Assembly (NCBI GenBank): GCA_032622095.1
Contig: CP136063.1
Coordinates: 35,624,106 to 35,688,105 of the forward strand
Origin: Siphonodentalium dalli
Lineage: Eukaryota > Mollusca > Scaphopoda > Gadilida > Siphonodentaliidae
DNA: 64,000 nt
Reading direction: 5' to 3'
Shown here piece after piece: positions 25,611 through 36,855 of the stretch. How positions within the stretch are numbered: the first letter of the stretch is position 1; each line of letters opens with the position of its first letter. The notes under the pieces are model-generated. The model was not told the origin of the DNA. It did no database searches and was given only the letters and a program-made list of their open reading frames with translations. The position numbers and the translations under genes were made by a program.

Positions 25611-25875
25611 CCGTGTGCACGTTCTTCAAAATGTGGTCCGACATTAAAGGGTAGGTCGCGACTATTTCGGTTATATGCGCGCATTTATGTAATTCAACTC
25701 CAGATAGTGACACAATGAAGAGTAAAAGTCGCTTCTGCAAAACGCCAGCTTTGTTTTGATACAGCGCGTCATCATAGACGACGTCACGGAAAAATATTTT
25801 TGAATCTGCGAAATCATGAAAAGCGACGTTCCGTACTTGTGACGTCACAAGTTGAAGACTGCATTGTTCGTGCAA
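25611..25875 (-). CDS. Weak candidate upstream exon
   Basis: An open minus-strand frame contains a short hydrophobic run (LLLFIVSL) and ends at a donor-like GTAATT next to 25611. Its end phase (1) would fit the exon beginning at 24557. There is no ATG before the hydrophobic run. An acceptor would have to lie within the interval; possible ones follow TTTCGCAG or TTTTGCAG. It could equally be chance. Confidence 0.2.
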
Positions 25876-27129
25876 CGTTGATTAAAATTGGTCGACGCAA
25901 GCATGCGTTTCGATGTTAAGCTGTTCTATTTTTCACCCACTGACCGACGCGCGAAGCACGTCCAGTGGGTATCTATAATCGTAGGACTTATGCGTTTCTG
26001 CCGAATTGAACTAGTGCCTATGCGTTTCTGCTGAGCTGCACTGACGTTTGATCGCAAAATAAAATTATAATCATTAGCAAAGCACACGTTTGGATAACAC
26101 CGCCATAAACAGTGACATATTATGATGTTGAGCTCGTATCGTCAATAAAATTAGAGTTATGACTTATAAAACTAAGAATTACTGCTAAAGTATTTCTACC
26201 AATTGGGTCACTAGATTCGTGTTGAGCTGGAGCTTGAGAAATTTCAATTTCAACCAATTGAAATGCCGTTGAAAACCGAAGGGTTAAGCGATTATCGCAA
26301 TATGATATGGGAACACCGTGTGCGTAACGTAACTATCACAAGTATAACGTACTCTGATAACAACGTATCGCCAAATTCGTGCTTCAAACAGTTTAAACAT
26401 GTCATCTTCGGCTTCTTTTATTTTATTTTTTATGAAAATGAATAATAAATGGTGTGATAAATATGTATAATATGTATATAACGACAATAAAGTAAAATTA
26501 GCCATTTTTCCGCGAAACTTAGGATAGGAAAACCAGGTACAAAAATTGGTGAAATATGAGTACGAACGTCAAAGTGTTCCCCTGTCGTATCGTGATAATT
26601 GCCAACCGTCACTGCGAAGCGAAGCCTCCATTTGGTGATTATTAATTAATTCATTTCGGCTGTTCAGTCTTCTAAGCTATTAAAACTTTCTTGGATATCG
26701 TGGAAGGTGTTTTGGGAGGATTGTTCTGATATATAAATGTTGGATTAACCTTCCAAAAAGATGAGTTTGACGCCTGCATTTATTGGCATGAATATTAACG
26801 AGCGCCCGTCTGCAAGTACAGTCATTGCCGAATTCAGGTTGGCATGTTTTTGTGAAAATGTCACCAATATTTCTCCACTCGATTCTCTTACAATGCACTC
26901 TAATCGGTCAAATTCTTTTGATAATTCTATCTAAATACATCTTAGCTACTATTCGGATCTGCTGTCCCGGTCATTACAAATGATTCGGTTGTTAATATTG
27001 CTGTCCCTTCTTTGGACTATGGATTATTCTGATAATATAAAAAGGGATAGTTTGACCAAAACGACTATTGACAAAACTTTGTTTACAAATTGAGCCCACT
27101 CGTGACTTGATGAACCGTCCATGCTGAAA
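25876..27129. other. No gene recognised
   Basis: Only short frames without splice support or recognisable domains. No array was seen. Confidence 0.4.
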
Positions 27130-27476
27130 ATTTATTATCGAAACCAAATTCAATTTCTTCCATCTAAAACATAATTACGCGCTGGATTTTATGAATATAT
27201 AAGTATCCCACGCACATACACCAACTATCAGTTTAAAATTTTTGAAAAATGACAGTTTTATGGGCATAAATCGATTTTAATGGCAAATGCCATGTTAAAT
27301 TTTATCATTGAAAAAAATTCATTTCTTCCATCTAAAACATAATTACGTGCTGTACTCTGTAATTTTAGGAATATATTAGTATCCCACTCACACACACCAA
27401 GCCTCGGCTTAAAATTTTGAAAAATGACAGTTTTATCGACATAAATCGATTTTAATGGCAATTGCCATGTTAAATA
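27130..27476. repeat. Tandem duplication, ~175 bp unit
   Basis: Two direct copies share TTCTTCCATCTAAAACATAA, AAAAATGACAGTTTTAT and TAAATCGATTTTAATGGCAA in order. An 88-residue frame over it is not supported. Confidence 0.75.
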
Positions 27477-27559
27477 CATTTTAGTGCCCTGCAAATGTTT
27501 TCTGAGCTGTTCCATATTGGGCACTAGAGTCCATATTTGACCGGTTATACCTGATAATT

Positions 27560-28360
27560 GTGCGACAGTACAGTCGCGTTACTTTATACGTCAACATTGG
27601 TCATTATCACCCGACAAATTTATTTCGGTCTATCGTATTAACCCATATTTTCTCACGCATAGCCTGACTAAGTGTCAACATTGGTCTTTATCGCTCCACT
27701 AATTTGTATCGTTTCATCGTATGAATTCCATATCCAATTATCCACATATAACCAACCCAACCTCTAATCCCGGTCCAATTTATTTATTTCTTTCATCGGT
27801 ATAGTCACGTTACGTAATATTTTATCACGTGATACTTACATTGTATATGTCTATGGTATTACTATAGTATACTGTATACGTATATCAATTGCTATTCCTT
27901 TCTATATAATCCTGGTGCCATGTATGGAGTTAGAGATAATTTCAGACCCCCCCCCCCTCCAATTTTATATCATTGCTGCTTTAGTACAGTCGCGATGCAT
28001 TACATGGCAACATCGCTCCACTAATTTATGTCAGTTCATCGGTACAAAGGCCCTTTTCTCCGAGTCCATATAACCAACCCAACATCTTATAGAAGTCCAT
28101 AAATGACTATGCTGGCACTATATAGAGATGACTAAGATTCTGACACCCCCCTATGTTATAGCCTTGTTGCAACAGTATAGTTCAGATGCATAATATGTAA
28201 ACATTGGTCGTTATCGCTCTACAAATTTATATCGGTTCAACCCTTAGTTCCCTGTATTGCCCACCCCTCCCTCAATTTAATTTTTCAGTTATATTATAGT
28301 CTCGTTACGTACACATTTTATCTTTTGTAACTTTTGCTTCAACACGTCGAGTTCCGCTGC
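27560..28360. repeat. Degenerate tandem repeat region
   Basis: Diverged blocks with ACAGTCGCG-TTAC, CAACATTGGTC and TATCGCTCCACTAATTT recur about every 100-200 bp, near 27570, 27670, 27805, 27985, 28175 and 28300. A C-rich run is at about 27948. Confidence 0.5.
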
Positions 28361-28551
28361 AGACAATACAAAAACTGACAACATTTTGAAATGTAAGCAG
28401 GCTTCAAACTCATCTTATCCAAGAAAAACTCTGGTTACATAAGAAATTTGTGTATAAGGTGTATGCGCATTTGTTGCGTTAAAAACAAAAGGTCCCAAGT
28501 CAAGGTCCACATCCCCAACACACTGATGTGAGGTTTAACTCCATCTACATA

Positions 28552-29030
28552 CATTAATGTCCAAAGTAATTGATCACTTAACCACAGCAAAATAATGGGT
28601 ATTTTTTCATGATTTTAAATCCTGAAAAATCACCCATAATTATGCTGTGGTTAAGTGGTCAATAGCTTTTTGCATTAGTGTAACCAATATAAGGATTTGA
28701 GGTGTAATGATAACTCAATCCTCATACAGTAATGTACAAAGTAATTGACCACTTAACCACAGCAGAATAATGGGTAATTTGTCAGGATTTTAAATGCTAA
28801 AAAAATACCCATAATTCTGCTGTGGTTAAGTGGTCAATTACTTTGGGCATTACTGTAACCAATATACGGATTTGAGGTTTAATGATAACGCAATCCTCGT
28901 ACAGTAATGCTCAAAGTAATTGACCACTTAACCACAGCATAAATATTGGTAATTTTTCAGGATTTTAAATCCTGAAAAATTACCAATAATTCTGATGTGG
29001 TTAAGTGGTCAATTACTTTGGGCATTACTG
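28552..29030. mobile_element. Three tandem 129 bp palindromic MITE-like units
   Basis: Palindromes at 28552-28680, 28727-28855 and 28902-29030 are each exactly 129 bp and flanked by TA. The ends read CAGTAATGCCC-like and continue AAAGTAATTGACCACTTAAC. They repeat with a 175 bp period that includes an identical spacer, so a MITE plus flank was triplicated. A relative with the same ends is at 61724-61859. Confidence 0.85.
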
Positions 29031-29479
29031 TAACCAATATAAGGATGTGAGGTTTAATGAGAACTCCATCCACATAACTAATAAATATGTGTGAAAATTA
29101 AACAAAAACAAAATAAATTCCATGATGGCGTCCAACGTGGACTGCCTAATTCTGCTCCAAAACATGTATATTGAATATATGGATGTTTATTGGAGGGGAA
29201 ACCGATTATTTCAATGATATTTTCATTAACTGGGTTCCAAAAACCCGACTTACGGGAGCGCGCTTCGCGCGCGACTGTATCTTAAGTATATGTGCATATT
29301 TAATAAGCCAACAATTGGAATCCCAACAGAGAATGATTGGCGTGTCGCCCTTGCGCTTGCGCATAGACATCATTGATGATCTCTATGGGAAACCACATTG
29401 ACATTTAATAGAGAATTTCGATTAACTGGGCTGCACGGTTATGAAAAAAACATCAAATAACTTATTATTTAACTAACTG

Positions 29480-29960
29480 AATAACTAATTGCACTCAAGC
29501 CCAATAAGAAAATTCCTTAAGTATTGTGCTTAAGCAAAGTTTGAGATACCTTATTGCGCTTAAGCGCAATATGATATTCCTGTGCAATAAGGAATATTCT
29601 CATTACACATTCCCTATTACACATAAGCGAAATTACATCCATATTGCACTTAAGCGCAATTAATATCTATCTCATTAGATCGCCCTTGTGCAAATAGTAG
29701 AATAATCCTATATATGTTCCACCCATTGTACCATGGGAATGGACTACACCACCTGAATTATAGCGAGTTTATGTACACTATATACTATATTCCTTATTAA
29801 GAGATACCTTATTGAGTTTTATTATCTAAGTGCAATATGAAAATTCCATCATTGCACTTATACACAGTTAAATACTTCCATATTGCGCTTAAGCCCAATA
29901 GAGATTCCCATATTGCGCTTAAGTGCAATTAGCTCTTATTGCGCTTAATTGTTATAATTG
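29480..29960. repeat. Cluster of ATTGCGCTTAAGCGCAAT palindromes
   Basis: The 18 bp perfect palindrome occurs near 29554. Degenerate forms with CACTTAAGCGCAAT or GCGCTTAAGCCCAAT lie near 29643, 29892 and 29921, with several half-sites between. No gene is adjacent. Confidence 0.6.
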
Positions 29961-31507
29961 TATTGTAACTATTGTTTCGTTCTTTAATATTTCCCATACA
30001 TTATGTAACCATATATTATGCTAAAAAAGTAGTACTATTGTTACTAATAGTACTCGTAGTAGTTAATACCACCTTACTTTCAATATTCTATCATGGTTAG
30101 TTTCAAAATCATAACGTTAATTGTTATTACTATTTGTGTGTATTGTACATGTACATCAGTCATCAATTAACAAACTTAAGCAGAGCCTGGTTGAATATCT
30201 ACCATATATGGTAGGTTATTCCCATCTTAAAGCTGCTGATGTCATTGAGACATTCAATGCTATTATGCTATTTTGCATGCGAACTAGTTGACCCTCCAAT
30301 AGCTTATCATTACCACTCGGGACAGTGGGTGTTTTTCCTCAATTAATTGAATTTCTTGTTTGTTGTTGTGTGCGACATTGCGATTTCGGATTTGCGATAG
30401 ACTTTCTACCGTACATATCGACAATTCACGGATCGGAGTTTGAACTGTCATAATTACTGATCAAATGTCACAGATCCACCAAATGCCGGCAACAATATAA
30501 CATTCTAGAATTAATTTGGACGGTGCTTAGAGATAGTAGCACTACTCTCGATCGGGATCCAAATAATAGCAGGGTGCATGGAATAAAAGTACTGGGGGAT
30601 TTTCATATAAATAAGAGTACGGGCGCAATATTAATAGTACGGGGGGGGGGTGTCAGAGAAATACATTGATAACATAACTAATTGATACCTTAACCACTGT
30701 AGAAAATTGTGTACGGTACTTTTTCGTGATTTAATCCACAATTGTTGGCCATTATAAATATTAGCTCTAGTATAAGTACAATCTCTGAACATTATTGTTA
30801 CTGTTTGTACGGTTTTCTGTACAATCACCCTCCCTCTGTTTAATTAATTTCTCATGGGACCGCCTGGCTACTCGAGCAGCTTTTATCAAGTTGGCATCAC
30901 AAGATTTGACGTTTTTCAGTGATTTATCTTACATCTTTTGTGATATATCCCTCTGTGGTTGGGGGCTTCACAATTGTTTTGTATTCCATATCATTTTCTC
31001 TTCAGCAAATTAATTTTCATATTCTTGTTTTTTTATATTTATCTGCTAATTTTTCATTTTGTGGCAATCACTATTTTCTATGCCTATCGCGGAAAATGTC
31101 TTCCATTTCTATTGTGAGCCATGTTATTTTAAAAGCACCATGGTGCTACCGATCAAAATACGTTGATTTGAAAAGTCCGTGCTTGGAATTTACAAGGTCG
31201 GCTGGCGGGGACCACGAAGCGATCAATATTATTTCCACCCAGCATTGCCGCTGTATTATTGATAACCCTAAATTGTGACTTCAAACTTGCCGTTTCGGGA
31301 GTCTGTGCTTATTTATTTTGTTTAACTATAGAACAGCGATTCATTTTTATTTAAATATTTATAAATAACAATATACGCTTCATATTAGCACCCCTATGTG
31401 GCCACAATGTACGAAACACGTGTACATGCGTGTTAGACCTGTTCGAGTTCGCAAAAATAACCGTGCTATATATCATATGAATAGGGCTACCCCTCATTGG
31501 TTAAAAA
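29961..31507. other. No gene recognised
   Basis: AT-rich DNA upstream of the retrotransposon, with a G run near 30642. Open frames up to 119 residues lack domains or splice support. Confidence 0.4.
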
Positions 31508-31706
31508 TGATAACTTTCGCGCGTTTTCTTGTATTAGCGCGAAAGTATTATATTCACAGCTCGATGAATAATGTATGTTATGAGTAGGCGGAGTTTTCAT
31601 TAAGGCATTAGCCAATGAAAAGTTGTTATTGGAGAATTGATTTCGGCGGGAAATCAGTGGAGTGCAGTCACTTCTAGTCCTAGATTTGTTGGGTCAGCAC
31701 ACACAA
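31508..31706 (+). repeat. Split direct repeat A1 (5' end of retrotransposon)
   Basis: It is 199 bp, matching A2 at 36916-37114. Near its outer edge ACTTTCGCGC (31513-31522) and GCGCGAAAGT (31537-31546) form a perfect 10 bp inverted repeat with a 14 bp spacer. In A2 the right arm carries one mismatch. Confidence 0.92.
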
Positions 31707-31754
31707 TTTTTTTCTTATCGTCAAAACAATCGTCGTACTTGGGAGTTTTTCGTC

Positions 31755-32629
31755 ATGGAACAACACCAGAATGATGAAGCTTCACAGATTCCGGAGCCGA
31801 TACAAAGAGCAGTAGATGCGGCAGTCCAGCGATCGCAGAATGGAATGTTAACGGAGCTGAAACAGCTATTGGCGGTTGAGTTGGGAGGTCTTCACACGAA
31901 GATAAGTACTACACATCTCAGAAGCAAATGCGTCAGATAGAGACCTTAAATGAATCTAAATATACCTTTAAAAAGAAGAGTCACGAAGACCAGTTCAAAT
32001 CTAATGCCAAAGTTTTGTCAAATTTGAATGCGGCCAGTGCTTCACTCAGTAAAGAGAAAGTGGAACAAGCAGATTTAGACTGTGCAAGGCAAAAGGTGCA
32101 AGATGGTATGGATTTGTTAGACAATTTTAGACAAAAATGCATTAAGATAGCAGATTCAAATGAAAATGGTTGGTCGGTTGTACATGAGTATCTTTCTAAT
32201 CCTTTAGCGGACGACTCTGAAGATGAAAGGAAACTCGGCAAGGCAGGCAATGCTGCAGCGCGGAAAGCCAAGTCAGCGAAAAACAAAAAGAAGGCTACAC
32301 CTTATTCAATTGCTGAGTCTGCAGTCAGAGGAAAATCTTATTCGCAACCTTCAGCTCCAAAGTCTGACAGAGGCATCAAGCCGGGACAGTGCTGGAACTG
32401 TCATTTATACGGACATTGGACCAGAGACTGCACGGCCCACAAGAGCGAACGAATTAAGATGAGTATTGATAATGTTTACATTAGTATCAGTTTCGGTGGT
32501 GAGGGGGTCAATGTTGTCGAAAAATCACAACAAAGCGATAGTCGCACGAACAAGTGTAATGATTTGAATCACACTCAAACGTTAACACAGGGCAGTAAAA
32601 GATTACAACTGACTCAGCCCGAGCTTTAA
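31755..32629 (+). pseudogene. Gag-like protein of the retrotransposon, frameshifted
   Basis: The first ATG of the coding part is at 31755. That frame stops at 31940, and the remainder continues in another frame from about 31914 to a stop at 32629, so one frameshift lies near 31905. The second part begins with a basic helical region, has a lysine-rich stretch, and ends in a zinc knuckle CWNCHLYGHWTRDC, which fits CX2CX4HX4C of nucleic-acid-binding gag proteins. By family it would package element RNA. Confidence 0.8.
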
Positions 32630-32768
32630 CAAAGAAATATCGCAGTAAAGCGATGTGTTTACATGCAGTCTGTTCAGTGATCAGAACGAGCTCGCGGAAT
32701 CGCAGTTGAGCGAAATATTGTTTACAAATAATCGCTTGAGTGAACAGGCAGAGTGTCAATTAACGATA

Positions 32769-33019
32769 ATGACAAATCAACGAGACAACGCTGTCGCAGT
32801 TTCGTTTAAAGCGAATGAGCATTCTCCTGTCGGAAGTTTGCGTGAAAACATTGTGGAATGGAGACATTTAAGCGATGTTAACGCTCATGTTATTGATGTT
32901 ATCCAGAATGGTTATAGATTACAATTTAACACGGTGCCTGCTGAGGCGGTGTTAAATAATAACAAATCAGCATTGGATAACAAAATTTTCGTTGAAAAAG
33001 AAATATACACTTTGCTTAA
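32769..33019 (+). pseudogene. Reverse transcriptase ORF, N-terminal part
   Basis: This is the start of the pol-like frame, in a different frame from gag. An in-frame ATG is at 32769; the frame itself is open from about 32655. It matches the lead region of DIRS-type reverse transcriptases (a GYRLQF block, then NNKSA and FVEKEI). It is cut at 33019 by the MITE at 33020-33384. Because insert plus one TTAA is 369 bp, coding resumes in the same frame beyond the insert. Confidence 0.75.
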
Positions 33020-33384
33020 CCCTTTACCCAACAGAAGGGCCCTGTGCCAATGCATTCTCTTATATATGCGAGTCGACCATAGGTCGCCTCGCATATATAA
33101 GAGAATGCATTGGCTTAACACATTAAAAATTATAAAATTGTTAAAGAATGTAAGAAAAAATGGTAAAAAGTGTTAAAAAAAGATTTTTTTAGGCCAATGC
33201 ATTCTCTTATATATGCGAGGCGACCTATGGTCGACTCGCATATATAAGAGAATGCATTGGCACAGGGCATAACTGTAACCATCACAATGTGGTCAATGAG
33301 TCGGTTTCATTGAGACAGACCCAAGATAATTTAGGCTGTTGCAGCTTTATTTGGCCGGTTTTGGCCGGTTTGTTGGGTAAAGGG
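33020..33384 (+). mobile_element. piggyBac-type MITE, copy 2 (365 bp), nested in the retrotransposon
   Basis: Same family as 12481-12871 but inverted: CCCTTTACCCAACA ends, TTAA at 33016-33019 and 33385-33388, and the same two hairpins. It lacks about 26 bp present in copy 1 next to a TTTCATTGAGACAG-like block. It inserted after the retrotransposon and interrupts its reverse transcriptase. Confidence 0.92.
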
Positions 33385-33388
33385 TTAA

Positions 33389-34249
33389 TTCGGGTCGGAT
33401 ACAGCAAGTGCTAATTATTCCAAAAGTGGTTAATCCTCTAACGGTGGCTTATAATAGGTCCGCAAAACCTAGGTTGGTTTAGACTGTAGACTTGTTAACC
33501 CAAATTTACATCAGTTTAAACATAAATATGAAGATTCTTCAGTAGTAAGGCATTTATTTGAGAAAGGGAGTTATCTGTTTACATTTGATTTAGGATCAGC
33601 ATATCATCACATTTTGGTAAATTCAGATTATTGTGAATATTTAGGTTTTGCTTGGTTATATTCTGATGGCAAAATCAAATATTATGTTTTTAAAGTTTTA
33701 CCATTTGGGTTGTCTACGAGTGGATTTATTTTTTCAAAAGTAATGAGGGAAGTGGTAAAATATTGGAGAAGTCAAGGAATGAGAATTGTCATGTTCCTAG
33801 ATGATGGAATCGGGGGAAACTCTGATTACTTTTCAGCGTCAAGGGACGCAGTACAAGTCAAGAAAGATTTGTACAGATTCGGATTTATTTTATCCGATGA
33901 AAAGTGTAATTGGGAACCGAAACAGAACGTAACGTGGTTGGGATTAATTTGGAATACTGTAGAAGGTAAAATAACTGTTTCTGTGGAACGGGTGTGTAGG
34001 TTACAGCGTTCCATTTATCTCTTGCTTGATCTTGTGGGAAAAGGAAATAGTTTGGTACGAGCGCGTACGTTAGCCGGTTTGGCGGTTCAAATCATATCGT
34101 GTATGATTGTTTTTGGAAACGATGCCCGATTGAATACGAGATATATATTTGATTGTCTCAATGGCAGAGCCAGTTGGAATTCGAAAGTGATGTTGAACGC
34201 TCAAGTTATTGAGGAACTTAACTTTTGGAACACAATTTTAAGTGTATGA
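33389..34249 (+). pseudogene. Reverse transcriptase core of the retrotransposon, frameshifted
   Basis: The frame resuming after the MITE reaches a stop near 33480. The rest of the domain is open in another frame to 34249, so a one-base change near 33478 broke it. Visible motifs are FDLGSAYHH (motif A), LPFGLSTSGF (motif B), FLDDG (motif C, FxDD in place of YxDD) and WLGLIW (motif E region). The order and spacing fit DIRS/Ngaro reverse transcriptases. Confidence 0.85.
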
Positions 34250-35353
34250 ATGCAAAGGGTGTGGATATGGAATGTACTGACGTTGCTCCTGATTCGGTCG
34301 CTTGGAGCGATGCCTCGGGTGATAACAACCGCAATATAGTTATAAAAGAGCAAAGTTTCGTCGGTTACGGAAAATCCGGATTTCGGGAATCTGGTTTGGT
34401 TTTTAAACAAAAAGCACACAAAAGTTTCAGAGAAACGGGATTTTGTGAATTTGGTAGCGTTGATATGCGCGATAAAGTGGAAACCGGATTTTGTGAATCT
34501 GGTAGCGTTAATAAGCGCGACTGTAAGAAAACCGGATTTTGCGAATCTGGTTCCGCTGACATGCGTGATAATGTGAAAACCGGATTTTGTGAATCTGGTA
34601 GCGTTAATAAGCGCGACGGTAAGAAACCCAGATTTTGTGAATCTGGTTGCGCTGACATGCGCGATAATGTGGAAACCGGATTTTGTGAATCTGGTAGCGA
34701 TAATAAGCGCGACTGTAAGAAAACCGGATTTTGTGAATCTGGTTGCGTTAATATGCGCAATAAAGTGAAAACCGGATTTTGTGAATCTGGTTGCGTTGAC
34801 AAGCGCGATAGTATGAAAACCGAATTTTGTGAATCTGGTTACGCAGATAGTGGCGAAAACACTCAATTTTGCGAATCCAGTAGTGCAAATGATAGACTAA
34901 CTGCCGAAAGAGCAGAATGCGTGGAGCGCATTTGTTGTGGTACTTGGGCAGCAATGAAAGCTCGCTGAGTTCTACTTGGCGAGAATTAGAAGCGGTTCAT
35001 AGAATTGTAAAGGATTTTATGGAAAGCGCAAAGGTGGCTGGTAAATCTATTGAGTGGTCAACAGATAATCAAAATGTAGAATTTTGAATGCCGGTAGCAA
35101 ATTAAAATATTTACATACAATATCTTTATCCGTTAGGGATGTTTGTCAAGAACATGATTTAAAAATATTTCCTAAATGGATACCACGGAGCCAAAATAAA
35201 GTCGTGGATGAGCTCAGTAGAAACAAAGATGCTGATGATTGGGGCATTCAAATAAGTTTGTTCAACGAAATCGATAGCATGTGGGGTCCGCATACTATTG
35301 ATAGGTTCGCATTTGATTACAATGCGAAATGTGCGGGTTTAATTCGCGTTTAG
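34225..35353 (+). pseudogene. RNase H domain with internal 16-residue repeat expansion, broken
   Basis: Follows the reverse transcriptase after a frameshift near 34230. The catalytic Asp region SDAS is near 34305, the Glu region WRELEAV near 34980, the next Asp in STDNQ near 35060 and the final VVDELSR near 35205. Between the first and second catalytic blocks lie about nine units of 48 bp encoding TGFCESG followed by a basic tail such as VNKRDCKK. Stops or frame changes occur at about 34968, 35086 and 35353. Confidence 0.8.
34420..34880 (+). repeat. 48 bp coding minisatellite inside RNase H
   Basis: About nine in-frame units of 16 codons carry the consensus GFCESG. The tails alternate between an S-V-N-K-R-D-type and an A-D-M-R-D-type, hinting at an ancestral 96 bp double unit. 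One partial unit lies on each side. Because 48 is a multiple of three, other frames also stay open, including two long minus-strand shadows. Confidence 0.9.
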
Positions 35354-35362
35354 ATGCAGTAG

Positions 35363-35650
35363 ATGCATTGGGATGCTGAGAATAATTGGTTGGTTCCTCC
35401 TCCGAAAATAGTCTGTAAAGTTTTGCAGAAATTGAAACGTGATAATGTCAAGGGAACGTTGATAATTCCGAGATGGAGATCGGCTCCATTCTGGCCTTTG
35501 ATATTCAAGGCTGATGGAAATTGTAGTAATTTCGAATACGGATATTATACTTTGCCAGATCATAGTATTATTAAGGGCAGAGGAAATAATGGGGTTTTCG
35601 GCTTGCAGAAAACGCCATTTCAAATGATTGCTCTAAAAATAAATTTTTGA
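35363..35650 (+). pseudogene. C-terminal tail of RT/RNase H ORF
   Basis: Separated from the RNase H frame by another frame change near 35350. It carries NWLVPPPK and then WRSAPFWPL, which are characteristic of the tail of DIRS-type pol proteins just upstream of the recombinase. It ends at a stop 45 bp before the recombinase frame. Confidence 0.75.
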
Positions 35651-35677
35651 TGATACAAATATAATGTTTTGTAATGA

Positions 35678-36700
35678 CATAATCATTTTTCAGGTTTGAG
35701 GTTGAAGGAGAATATTCAAAATAAAGTTGTGGAAGCGGGACTTTCTGTGGAGCGAGAAAAGGGACTGATAGACAGTTTAAGTGCGTATATAGTTGGTGCT
35801 AAGAGTGATTCAACCTCAAAGACATATTTAGCAGGTTTCCAGAGATGGGAAAGGTTTGCTAAACAAAAGGGATATGACGTGTTGCCAGCTAAGCCAATAT
35901 GTGTGGCTTTATATTTGACTTACTTGTTGGATAACAATGTTTCTAATCATGTTATTAACTCCGCAAAGTATTCAATCAAGTGGGCTCACCAGTTAAATAA
36001 TTTGGTTGATCATACAGACAACGGTTACGTAAATTGTTTACAAGAGTCAGCTAAGAGAAATTTCTCTAAGCCGACACATCGTAAAGATCCGGTAACAAAA
36101 GAAATGCTGATTGATTTGTGTGAAATGTTCAAAAGTTCCGAAGATTTTTTTGACATTCGTGATTTAACTATGCTCTTGTTTGGATTTTCTGGCTTTTTGC
36201 GTTACGATGAATTATCATCACTCAGAAATAATGATGTACAAGTTCTTGAAGATTATTTGAAGTTAATAATTAGAAAAAGTAAGACCGATAAGTACAGACA
36301 AGGACATGAAGTACTAATTGCGAAGGGAAGCAGTGTAGCTTGCCCCTATAACATGTATATCAAATATTTCAAATTTGTAGAATCCGTTGACGCCGAAGAA
36401 TTATTGTTCAAAGCCGGCTTCAGGAGTGGTGGTTTGATTAAATTTAGATATAATGATAAAAAGTTGAGTTATACAACTGTTAAAGATCGATTGATCCGTA
36501 AGCTCAAGCTAGTGAGCAATGGCCTATATTTAGGCTTGCATATCCTGAGGGCTGGTGGTGCTACATTAGCGGCTAATTCTAATGCAAAAGAGCGGTGTTT
36601 GAAACGTCATGGAAGATGGGCTTCAGATAGTAGCAAAGACAGATATGTACAGGACGACCTAACATATCGTTTGCAAGTTTCAAGCAACCTTGGCCTTTGA
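35678..36700 (+). CDS. Tyrosine recombinase of the retrotransposon
   Basis: An uninterrupted frame of about 335 residues. The N-terminal half is a helical SAM-like core-binding region (SDSTSKTYLAGFQRW). The catalytic half shows SGFLRYDELSSL (catalytic Arg), HILRAGG (His-x-x-Arg), RHGRW (second His) and a Tyr in DRYVQDD as the likely nucleophile. This residue set is that of tyrosine recombinases and replaces the integrase of LTR elements. It would insert a circular DNA form without target duplication. The frame opens at 35678 but has no ATG until the middle of the domain, so translation probably depended on splicing or fusion to the upstream ORF; TTTTTCAG at 35686-35693 resembles an acceptor. 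It is the only intact ORF of the element. Confidence 0.9.
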   Translation, partial: HNHFSGLRLKENIQNKVVEAGLSVEREKGLIDSLSAYIVGAKSDSTSKTYLAGFQRWERFAKQKGYDVLPAKPICVALYLTYLLDNNVSNHVINSAKYSIKWAHQLNNLVDHTDNGYVNCLQESAKRNFSKPTHRKDPVTKEMLIDLCEMFKSSEDFFDIRDLTMLLFGFSGFLRYDELSSLRNNDVQVLEDYLKLIIRKSKTDKYRQGHEVLIAKGSSVACPYNMYIKYFKFVESVDAEELLFKAGFRSGGLIKFRYNDKKLSYTTVKDRLIRKLKLVSNGLYLGLHILRAGGATLAANSNAKERCLKRHGRWASDSSKDRYVQDDLTYRLQVSSNLGL

Positions 36701-36855
36701 ATGAATGTGTCTAATTACTTTGTTTATAATGAAACGTGAGTTTATACATGTTGCATATGTTAAATTGACATATTGAGAAACTATATGTATATAGTGACAG
36801 TCACAATACAATTTTATATTTAATATGCATCGGCGGCCAGTTTTTTGTAATGCTC

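Noticed and set aside
25611-25875. Treating this frame as the secure first exon of the SGNH gene
   Set aside because: The donor phase fits, but there is no suitable ATG or clear acceptor. It is kept only as a weak candidate.
34201-34866. Minus-strand frames of 221 and 145 residues over the RNase H repeat
   Set aside because: The 48 bp unit length keeps antisense frames open. The plus strand carries the recognisable RNase H motifs, so these are shadows.
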